Shown here piece by piece: positions 1-5,249 of a stretch of 5,249 bases of DNA. The stretch's first letter is position 1, and each line of letters starts with the position of its first letter. The translations under genes and the position numbers were made by a program. Origin of the DNA: Clostridia bacterium. Lineage in GTDB: Bacteria; Bacillota; Clostridia; Oscillospirales; Acutalibacteraceae. The DNA is taken from NCBI GenBank assembly GCA_017519685.1, contig JAFWRV010000253.1, positions 1 through 5,249 on the forward strand, given 5' to 3'. The notes beneath the pieces were generated by a model that was given only the letters and a program-made list of their open reading frames with translations, was not told the origin of the DNA and did no database searches.

Positions 1-1
1 C

Positions 2-391
2 AAGGACTATATCTCCGAGATTCTCCGCCTTACCAATGAAATGAGAGCCGAGGGCGGCATTGCCCCGCTGACGCTTGACGATAAGCTTACCGAGCAGGCA
101 AACGTCCGCGCCGAGGAAATCGCGTGGTCCGGCTTGCACAGTCACACAAGACCCAACACGAGGAGCTACTCATCGCTGTTCATTGATAACGGATATAAGA
201 CCGGCACATCGGGCGAAAACATCGGCTGGTATCAGAAGACTCCCGCCGAGGTCTGCCGTCAGTGGAAGGAATCGCCGACACATTATGAAAACATAATGAA
301 CCCGGTCTTCACAAGGATAGGAATAGGAGTTGCCGCGGAAGCGGACCCGTCAAAAGGACTTTGCTGGGTACAGCATTTTTACGGCGCTTGA
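2..391 (+). CDS. CAP (SCP-like, YkwD-type) domain protein, 5' end outside window
   Basis: The frame is open from base 2 and gives 129 visible residues before a TGA at 389-391. The Met at base 41 is internal (the frame upstream reads YISEILRLTNEMRAEGG), so the true start lies before the window. The visible part covers nearly a whole CAP fold: an N-terminal helix (LTNEMRAEGGIAPLTLD), HSHTRP near bases 137-154 (first cavity histidine), GENI at 212-223 (cavity glutamate), the W-x-ESPTHYENIM helix, FTRIGIGVA, and the closing WVQHF strand at 365-379 (second cavity histidine). These are the conserved parts of bacterial CAP/SCP proteins such as YkwD. The family is usually exported or wall-associated and its biochemical role in bacteria is poorly defined. 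Any signal peptide or repeat region would lie upstream and cannot be judged. It ends three bases before the DUF951 gene, so it is probably in the same transcript. Family assignment is firm; function is unknown. Confidence 0.88.
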   Translation, partial: KDYISEILRLTNEMRAEGGIAPLTLDDKLTEQANVRAEEIAWSGLHSHTRPNTRSYSSLFIDNGYKTGTSGENIGWYQKTPAEVCRQWKESPTHYENIMNPVFTRIGIGVAAEADPSKGLCWVQHFYGA

Positions 392-394
392 GTT

Positions 395-577
395 ATGGAT
401 ATAAGAGTAGGAGACGAGCTGCTGATGAAAAAGCCGCATCCCTGCGGCTGCAATATCTTCACTGTCCTGAGAACCGGAGCGGATATAAAAATCCGCTGTA
501 AAGAGTGCGGCAGGGAAGTAATGCTCGAGCGGTTCAAAATAGAAAAGAATATCAGGAAAGTTATGCGTGAGGAATAA
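395..577 (+). CDS. DUF951 family small zinc-ribbon-like protein
   Basis: This is a 60-residue protein, about the normal length for DUF951. It opens with a basic beta-rich segment ([16 protein letters not shown]), followed by a [13 protein letters not shown] strand pair, a CxxC knuckle (C35-C38, CKEC), [10 protein letters not shown], and a basic C-terminal tail. His15, Cys17, Cys35 and Cys38 could bind a metal such as zinc; this is inference. Cys19 (CGC) is an extra cysteine where I would expect a small polar residue. DUF951 proteins are widespread in Firmicutes and have no firmly assigned function; the basic character and fold suggest nucleic-acid binding. The start ATG has no convincing Shine-Dalgarno sequence and sits three bases after the CAP stop, so translation probably relies on coupling. 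The TAA stop shares its last base with the prfA ATG (TAATG), which points to a tie with translation termination by context only. Confidence 0.9.
   Translation: MDIRVGDELLMKKPHPCGCNIFTVLRTGADIKIRCKECGREVMLERFKIEKNIRKVMREE
569..573 (+). promoter_or_regulatory. Shine-Dalgarno-like site for prfA at short spacing
   Basis: GAGGA ends three bases before the prfA ATG, shorter than the usual 5-9 bases. The prfA start is still secure because the protein N terminus matches the RF1 family. The TAATG overlap with the DUF951 stop makes reinitiation likely. Confidence 0.55.
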
Positions 578-1659
578 TGCTTGAAAAACTGAAGGAAGTC
601 GAAAAAAGATATGAATTTCTCAATTCACGTCTGTGTGAGGAAAGCATCGCTTCCGATATTGAAGAATACAAAAAAATAATGCTTGAACTCAAATCGCTTA
701 CTCCCGTTGTGGAAAAATACAGGGAATATGTGAAGATTGAGAATGATATGAATGAGGCGAAGGATATGCTCGACGCGGGCGGACTGGAAGCCGATTTCAG
801 GGAAATGGTCAGGGAGGAGTTCGAGAGTTCAAGAGACAGGCTTTCCGTCTGCGCGGAGGAACTAAAAATCCTGCTTTTGCCGGAAGACCCGAATGACAGC
901 AGGAATGTTATCGTCGAGATAAGAGGCGGCGCCGGCGGCGAAGAAGCGTCCCTTTTTGCCGGAGTGCTTTACAGAATGTACACTATGTACGCCGAGTCAA
1001 AGGGCTGGAAAAGCGAGGTTATCAGCTCGAATCCGACCGAGCTCGGCGGCTTCAAGGAAATCAGCTTTATGATTGAGGGCGAAGGAGCTTATTCCCGTCT
1101 CAAGTTTGAAAGCGGAGTGCACAGAGTCCAGAGAGTTCCCGAAACCGAAAGTCAGGGAAGAATTCAGACCTCGACCGCGACCGTGGCAGTCCTGCCCGAA
1201 GCGGAAGATGTTGACGTGCAGATTAATCCCGCCGACCTCCAGATAGATACGTTCCGTTCAAGCGGCGCGGGAGGGCAGCATATCAATAAAACCGAAAGCG
1301 CCATCCGCATCACTCATATCCCGACAGGAACAGTTGTCGAGTGTCAGGATGAGAGAAGCCAGTATAAAAACAAAGACAAGGCGATGAAGGTCCTGCGTTC
1401 GAGAATTCTCGAAGCGGAGCGCGAAAAGCAGCAAAACGCGATTGCCGGCGAGCGTCACGCCCAGGTCGGCACCGGCGACAGAAGCGAAAGAATAAGAACA
1501 TATAATTTTCCGCAAGGCAGAGTCAGCGACCACAGAATCAATCTTACTCTGTATAAAATAGATTCAATCGTCAACGGCGACCTCGATGAGATTATTGACG
1601 CGCTGATAACCGCCGACACGGCTGAAAAATTGAAAGCAAGCACGGAAGAACAGTTATGA
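577..1659 (+). CDS. prfA: Peptide chain release factor 1 (RF1)
   Basis: This 360-residue cytoplasmic protein recognises UAA and UAG in the ribosomal A site and triggers hydrolysis of peptidyl-tRNA. The length equals that of typical RF1. The N-terminal helical domain ([16 protein letters not shown]) is followed by domain 2/4 with [18 protein letters not shown] and [15 protein letters not shown]. The PxT codon-discrimination motif is P188-E189-T190; RF2 would have SPF there, so RF1 is clear. The catalytic GGQ is G232-G233-Q234 in [17 protein letters not shown], and the [16 protein letters not shown] segment typical of the family follows. The start is supported by full alignment with the RF1 N terminus and by GAGGA at 569-573, although the spacing is only three bases. 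It overlaps the DUF951 stop by one base and the next gene by four. The methyltransferase that modifies the GGQ glutamine (prmC), often a neighbour of prfA, is not in the window. All key residues are intact. Confidence 0.98.
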   Translation: MLEKLKEVEKRYEFLNSRLCEESIASDIEEYKKIMLELKSLTPVVEKYREYVKIENDMNEAKDMLDAGGLEADFREMVREEFESSRDRLSVCAEELKILLLPEDPNDSRNVIVEIRGGAGGEEASLFAGVLYRMYTMYAESKGWKSEVISSNPTELGGFKEISFMIEGEGAYSRLKFESGVHRVQRVPETESQGRIQTSTATVAVLPEAEDVDVQINPADLQIDTFRSSGAGGQHINKTESAIRITHIPTGTVVECQDERSQYKNKDKAMKVLRSRILEAEREKQQNAIAGERHAQVGTGDRSERIRTYNFPQGRVSDHRINLTLYKIDSIVNGDLDEIIDALITADTAEKLKASTEEQL

Positions 1660-3260
1660 AAACTCGTTATTTGAATGCGGAAGACCCCGGAGCCGTTAAT
1701 GAAGCGGCGGAGATACTGAGAAACGGCGGACTTGTCGCCGTTCCCACCGAAACGGTTTACGGACTTGCCGCCAATGCCCTTGACGGAAAGGCGGTCAGCC
1801 GTATCTTCGAAGCCAAGGGAAGGCCACAGGACAATCCCCTGATAGTTCATGTTTCTTCTCTCGAAGAAATTCCTCCGCTTGTCAGGAAAGTCGATCCGAG
1901 AGTGTATGACCTTGCGGAGGCATTCTGGCCCGGTCCCCTGACCGTCATAATGAAAAAATCGGAGCTCATTCCCGATGAGGTATGCGCAGGACTTGACACG
2001 GTCGCGATTCGTATGCCGTCGCATCCGGTTGCGAGGGCGGTCATAAAAGCAAGCGGAGTTCCTCTTGCCGCGCCGAGCGCAAACGCTTCAGGAAAGCCGA
2101 GCCCTACCAGAGCGTCACATGTCAGGGATGACCTTGACGGTAAAATCGAATGCATACTTGACGCGGGCGAATGCAGTATCGGAGTGGAGAGTACCGTAAT
2201 TACTCTCGTAACCGATCCGCCGAATCTGCTAAGACCCGGCGGAGTTACTCCCGAAGAGCTTGAAACGGTGCTCGGAAAGATTAATATTTCCCACGCGGTT
2301 TATGAAAGTCTGGGCGAGGGCGAAAAAGCGCAGTCGCCCGGCATGAAATACAAACACTATGCCCCCGCGGCGAAAGTTACGCTGATAAAGGGGAGCTTTG
2401 ATAAATACGAAAAATATCTCAAGGCGCACAAAACCGGAATCTGCGCCGTATGCTTTGAGGGAGAGGGAAAGCATTTTCCCGTTTCCGTCGAATACGGCAG
2501 AGCGGATGACAGTCTTACTCAGGCGCGCAGTATTTTTGACGCGCTGAGAAAGGTTGACGAAACCGGATGCGACGAGGCGTTTGTGCGCTGCCCCTGCGCC
2601 GACGGAGTCGGACTTGCAGTTTACAACAGACTTCTGCGTTCTTCGGCATTCAGGGTAACGGATCTTGATTTCAGTATTCCGGTTTACGGTATAACCGGGC
2701 AGACCGGCGCCGGTAAGAGCACAGTCTGTTCGCTTTTTGAAAAGGCGGGATTTCACACTGTTGATACCGACCTTATCGCAAGAGAAGCGGTCAGAAATCC
2801 CGAGGTCATTGAAAATCTGAAAAAAGCCTTCGGGAGCGATATTTTCTCAGACGGTGAACTCAACAGAAGAGAACTCGCAAGAAGGGCGTTTGAGAGCGAA
2901 GAAAAAACAAATCTGCTTAATTCAATCACTCATCCCGTGATAACGGAGCTTGCGATAAAAGAAATCCACGAAGCCGGAAAGAACGGCGCGAAAGCGGCGC
3001 TGATAGACGCCCCGGTGCTTCTTGAAAGTCCGCTTGCCGGAGTCTGCGATAAAATCATCTGTGTGACCGCGGACAGAGACACACGTCTTCAGCGGATTAT
3101 GCAGAGAGACGGAATAGGAATTGAAGACGCCGAGCTTCGCATAAAAGCCCAGCGCGGCGAAGAATATTACACAAGCCATTCGGATATTGAAATCCGTAAT
3201 GTTAAACCCGGGGAGGCAGTTCTTCAGGTTGAAAATATATTGAAGGAGAAACTGTTATGA
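1656..3260 (+). CDS. sua5-coaE: Fusion of Sua5-type L-threonylcarbamoyladenylate synthase and dephospho-CoA kinase
   Basis: The 534-residue frame joins two complete enzymes. Residues 1 to about 205 are a YrdC/TsaC domain: PTETVYGL (30-37), KGRPQDNPL (54-62), PSAN (140-143), GVESTVI (176-182) and RPGG (193-196). It makes threonylcarbamoyl-AMP from threonine, bicarbonate and ATP for tRNA t6A37. The linker motif [11 protein letters not shown] (227-237) and a C-terminal domain to about residue 330 show that this is the long Sua5 form and not short TsaC. After roughly ten linker residues, CoaE starts at about 343: Walker [10 protein letters not shown] (348-356), the DTD pair (370-372), [22 protein letters not shown] and a RIMQRDG lid segment, ending at 534. 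This half phosphorylates dephospho-CoA to CoA using ATP. No ATG, SD or stop occurs at the junction, so the two halves are translated as one chain. GGAAG at 1644-1648 precedes the start, which overlaps prfA in ATGA. Each domain call is firm; joint function is inference. Confidence 0.95.
   Translation: MKTRYLNAEDPGAVNEAAEILRNGGLVAVPTETVYGLAANALDGKAVSRIFEAKGRPQDNPLIVHVSSLEEIPPLVRKVDPRVYDLAEAFWPGPLTVIMKKSELIPDEVCAGLDTVAIRMPSHPVARAVIKASGVPLAAPSANASGKPSPTRASHVRDDLDGKIECILDAGECSIGVESTVITLVTDPPNLLRPGGVTPEELETVLGKINISHAVYESLGEGEKAQSPGMKYKHYAPAAKVTLIKGSFDKYEKYLKAHKTGICAVCFEGEGKHFPVSVEYGRADDSLTQARSIFDALRKVDETGCDEAFVRCPCADGVGLAVYNRLLRSSAFRVTDLDFSIPVYGITGQTGAGKSTVCSLFEKAGFHTVDTDLIAREAVRNPEVIENLKKAFGSDIFSDGELNRRELARRAFESEEKTNLLNSITHPVITELAIKEIHEAGKNGAKAALIDAPVLLESPLAGVCDKIICVTADRDTRLQRIMQRDGIGIEDAELRIKAQRGEEYYTSHSDIEIRNVKPGEAVLQVENILKEKLL
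3243..3248 (+). promoter_or_regulatory. Strong Shine-Dalgarno site for the M18 aminopeptidase
   Basis: AAGGAG lies eight bases before the ATG at 3257, inside the last codons of the fusion gene. It is the only near-consensus site at any of the five junctions, and it fixes the aminopeptidase start. It suggests that this gene can recruit ribosomes itself, on top of any coupling through the ATGA overlap. Confidence 0.8.
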
Positions 3261-4651
3261 AAAAAACCGAAGCGGAGATGCTCAAGGAAAATCTCTTTTA
3301 TTCACCCAAACACGCAAATTATGTCTGCGATGAAAAAGAAATAGCGAAAGCGGACAGATTCTGCGATGATTACATTAAATTTCTGAATGAATGCCGCACC
3401 GAAAGAGAAGCGGCGGCGTTTGCGATTGCGGCAGCCGAAAAGAACGGTTACGCAAAATTCAATCCCGCGAAAAAATACAAAGCGGGCGACAAAGTATATT
3501 ATGATGTTCACGGCAAGGCGGTTATGCTCTGCACCTTCGGAAAGAGGAGCATTAAAGAGGGCACCAGAATTCTTGCCGCGCATATTGATTCTCCGCGTCT
3601 TGACCTCAAGCCCAATCCGCTTTATGAGGATGAGGAGCTTGCACTGTTCAAGACCCATTACTACGGCGGAATAAAGAAATACCAGTGGCCGACAATTCCC
3701 CTCGCTCTTCACGGAGTGATTTATAAAAAAGACGGCTCATGCGTTACTGTCAGAATAGGCGACGCCGAAGGCGACCCGAGATTTGTTGTTACCGATCTTC
3801 TTCCCCATCTTGACAAAACGGACAGACCGATGTCAAAAGTCATAAAAGGCGAAGAACTCAACATTCTTATCGGCAGCCGTCCTTACGGAAATGAGCCGGG
3901 CGAAAAACTTGTCAAGCTCAACATTATGAAGATACTCAATGAGAAGTACGGTATCACCGAAGCCGATTTCCTCTCCGCGGAGCTTGAAGCGGTCCCCGCT
4001 TTCCCGGCAACGGATATCGGATTTGACAGAAGTCTTATTGGCTCTTACGGCCACGATGACAGAGTCTGCGCCTATCCTTCGCTGAAAGCGGCTCTTGACG
4101 CGAAAAAGCCCGAATTCACAACAGTAACCGTTCTCACCGACAAGGAGGAAACAGGTTCCGACGGCAACACCGGTCTTCATTCCTCTTATCTCAAACAGTT
4201 CATTTCCGATCTCGGCGCTCTTGAGGGCGTTCCGGGCAGGGATGTGCTGAGAAACAGCGAGTGCCTTTCCGCCGATGTAAACGCCGGATATGACCCCACC
4301 TTCGGAAGTGTTCACGATAAAATGAACGCCGCGTATCTCAACAAAGGTATCGTGCTTACCAAATATACGGGAAGCGGCGGCAAGGGCGGCACAAACGACG
4401 CCAACGCCGAATTTGTTTCCAAAGTCAGAACCGTATTTGACAAAAGCAAAACTCTCTGGCAGACCGGAGAACTCGGCAAGGTTGACGAGGGCGGCGGAGG
4501 AACCGTCGCGAAGTATGTGGCAAATTTAGGAGTCAGCACGGTTGATGTCGGCGTTCCCGTACTTTCGATGCACGCGCCGTTTGAAATTGTTGCCAAGACA
4601 GACGTTTATATGGCGTATAAGGGCTTTAAGGCCTTCCTTGAGAGCAAATGA
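3257..4651 (+). CDS. apeA: M18 family aminopeptidase, ApeA type
   Basis: This 464-residue cytoplasmic metalloaminopeptidase belongs to the M18 family, dinuclear-zinc enzymes that remove N-terminal residues, often acidic ones, from peptides. Expected metal and catalytic residues are all visible: H109 in AAHIDSPRLD, D267 in YGHDDRVCAYPSL, the pair E297-E298 in TDKEETGSDG, D340 in SADVNAGYDP and H439 in SMHAPFE. The KTHYYGGIKKYQW stretch (from about residue 132) and GKVDEGGGGTVAK are characteristic of the ApeA (aminopeptidase 1) branch and not the shorter ApeB branch; length fits too. There is no signal peptide or membrane segment. The start has the best ribosome binding site in the window, AAGGAG at 3243-3248, eight bases upstream. 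It overlaps the fusion gene by four bases and the methyltransferase gene by four. Substrate preference cannot be read from sequence; turnover of peptides from cytosolic proteolysis is inferred. Confidence 0.95.
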   Translation: MKKTEAEMLKENLFYSPKHANYVCDEKEIAKADRFCDDYIKFLNECRTEREAAAFAIAAAEKNGYAKFNPAKKYKAGDKVYYDVHGKAVMLCTFGKRSIKEGTRILAAHIDSPRLDLKPNPLYEDEELALFKTHYYGGIKKYQWPTIPLALHGVIYKKDGSCVTVRIGDAEGDPRFVVTDLLPHLDKTDRPMSKVIKGEELNILIGSRPYGNEPGEKLVKLNIMKILNEKYGITEADFLSAELEAVPAFPATDIGFDRSLIGSYGHDDRVCAYPSLKAALDAKKPEFTTVTVLTDKEETGSDGNTGLHSSYLKQFISDLGALEGVPGRDVLRNSECLSADVNAGYDPTFGSVHDKMNAAYLNKGIVLTKYTGSGGKGGTNDANAEFVSKVRTVFDKSKTLWQTGELGKVDEGGGGTVAKYVANLGVSTVDVGVPVLSMHAPFEIVAKTDVYMAYKGFKAFLESK

Positions 4652-5249
4652 CAGAAAGGAACTTTCCATCGGTCACCGTAACTCCGAAAGCGGAGAGAAC
4701 TCTGAGAAACGGAAATCCGAGAGTGTATGACACCGAAATCGTGTCATCCTCCGGCGAGGCGGAAAACGGCGCGCTTGTTGACGTGTTCTCCGTCAAAGGC
4801 GCGTATCTCGGAACCGGGTTCATAAGCTTTCACAGTAAAATCAGAGTCAGAATTGTATCTTCAAACGCCAACGAAACATTCTCTCCCGCCTTCTGGGAAA
4901 GAAGAATCAGGTATGCGCTTGATTACAGAAGAACCGTCATGGGTGATGATTTAGGATGCTGCCGCCTTATATTCGGCGAATCCGACGGCTTCCCGGGACT
5001 TACGGTTGACAGATTTTCAGATATTCTCGTAACACAGGTGCTGTCCTACGGTATGGAAAAAATCAAGGACATCATTTATAAAGCTCTTGTCCTCTCGCTC
5101 CGTGAGGCGGGCGAAACAATAAACGGTGTTTACGAGAGAAACGATGTTCAGATACGTGAACTCGAAGGACTTGAGCAATATAAGGGCTGGTATGAGGAAA
5201 TTCCTCACGGGCAGTCCACCGAAACACTGATAACTGAAAACGGCATAAA
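4648..5249 (+). CDS. RlmI-like class I SAM-dependent rRNA methyltransferase, 3' end outside window
   Basis: About 200 residues are visible before the window ends, roughly half of a typical 390-400-residue RlmI/RlmK-like (COG1092, YwbD-like) protein. Residues 8 to about 80 form a PUA-type RNA-binding domain that opens with VTVTPKAERTLRNGNPRVYDTEI (9-31), read in pieces, followed by DVFSVKGAYLGTGFIS. Next comes the family linker FWERRIRYALDYRR, then RLIFGESDGFPGLTVDRFSD, VYERNDVQIRELEGL and ITENGI. In this family ENGI-like residues come just before the SAM-binding Rossmann domain, so the catalytic cysteine and SAM motifs are beyond the edge. E. coli RlmI makes m5C1962 in 23S rRNA; the same target here is only inferred. 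The ATG overlaps the aminopeptidase stop (ATGA) and has only a weak GAGAG at 4640-4644, suggesting coupled reinitiation. The GNPR segment replaces the more usual GHPW. Confidence 0.9.
   Translation, partial: MTERNFPSVTVTPKAERTLRNGNPRVYDTEIVSSSGEAENGALVDVFSVKGAYLGTGFISFHSKIRVRIVSSNANETFSPAFWERRIRYALDYRRTVMGDDLGCCRLIFGESDGFPGLTVDRFSDILVTQVLSYGMEKIKDIIYKALVLSLREAGETINGVYERNDVQIRELEGLEQYKGWYEEIPHGQSTETLITENGI

Larger units (their letters stand above)
1..5249 (+). other. Single co-directional, translationally coupled gene cluster
   Basis: Six genes run in the same direction with one gap of three bases (392-394) and overlaps of 1 base (577), 4 bases (1656-1659), 4 bases (3257-3260) and 4 bases (4648-4651). 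There is no room for an internal terminator and no intergenic promoter. The simplest reading is one transcript that begins before base 1 and continues past base 5249. Promoters inside coding sequence cannot be excluded. Order: CAP protein, DUF951, prfA, sua5-coaE, M18 aminopeptidase, rRNA methyltransferase. Confidence 0.85.

Noticed and set aside
75..296. A 73-codon plus-strand open frame within the CAP gene.
   Set aside because: It is out of frame with the clear CAP domain, has low-complexity composition and no domain or ribosome binding site.
1138..1146. PET instead of the PAT tripeptide known from E. coli RF1.
   Set aside because: The first and third residues carry the motif, and PET is the ordinary form in Firmicutes RF1, so no altered stop-codon specificity is implied.
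1894..1910. A 17-base perfect direct match (ATCCGAGAGTGTATGAC) also found at 4715-4731.
   Set aside because: Both copies encode PRVYD in unrelated proteins, with no further similarity around them and no third copy. Shared residues and codon preference explain it better than a functional repeat.
1455..2024. A 189-codon open frame on the minus strand across the prfA/sua5 junction.
   Set aside because: It lies antisense to two firmly identified genes, its translation shows no recognisable domain, and no ribosome binding site supports it. It is a by-product of the codon usage of the genes opposite.
2640..2700. Possibility that the Sua5-CoaE fusion is a sequencing artefact that joined two genes.
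   Set aside because: The frame continues without change through both domains, there is no leftover stop, ATG or Shine-Dalgarno near the joint, and flanking residues fit both families. A single-base error would normally leave garbled residues on one side.
2229..2756. A 175-codon minus-strand open frame inside the fusion gene.
   Set aside because: It is fully antisense to conserved Sua5 and CoaE sequence and has no family-like motifs.
3833..4315. A 160-codon minus-strand open frame inside the aminopeptidase gene.
   Set aside because: It is fully antisense to conserved M18 sequence, including active-site residues, and has no recognisable motif.

Overview
The window looks like chromosome from a Gram-positive, low-to-mid GC anaerobe, most likely a member of the Clostridia (Oscillospirales-like). 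The pointers are a DUF951 protein, which is largely a Firmicutes family, a release factor 1 of the Firmicutes type with a PET discriminator, an ApeA-type M18 aminopeptidase, and AAGGAG-type ribosome binding sites. This placement is inferred from gene content and style; there is no rRNA gene to confirm it.

The layout is one uninterrupted, single-direction (+) gene train. In order it holds: the 3' part of a CAP/SCP-like (YkwD-type) domain protein (2-391), a 60-residue DUF951 zinc-ribbon-like protein (395-577), peptide chain release factor 1 prfA (577-1659), a two-domain fusion of a Sua5-type threonylcarbamoyl-AMP synthase and a CoaE-type dephospho-CoA kinase (1656-3260), an M18 aminopeptidase (3257-4651), and the 5' part of an RlmI-like PUA-domain rRNA methyltransferase (4648-5249, cut by the window end). 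Only three bases (392-394) are non-coding. The later junctions overlap by 1, 4, 4 and 4 bases (TAATG once, ATGA three times), so the set is almost certainly co-transcribed and translationally coupled. No promoter, terminator, RNA gene, repeat array or mobile element is visible.

Most of the genes serve translation: RF1 ends protein synthesis at UAA/UAG, the Sua5 half makes the activated intermediate for t6A37 on ANN-decoding tRNAs, and the last gene probably methylates rRNA. The CoaE half performs the last step of coenzyme A synthesis, and the aminopeptidase trims peptides. The CAP protein is the outlier, because that family is usually secreted or surface-exposed.

The most notable feature is the Sua5-CoaE fusion: one reading frame joins two complete enzymes with intact motifs through a very short linker, tying tRNA modification to CoA synthesis. 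I see no unknown defence or mobile system here; apart from the fusion and the CAP neighbour this is a compact housekeeping operon.
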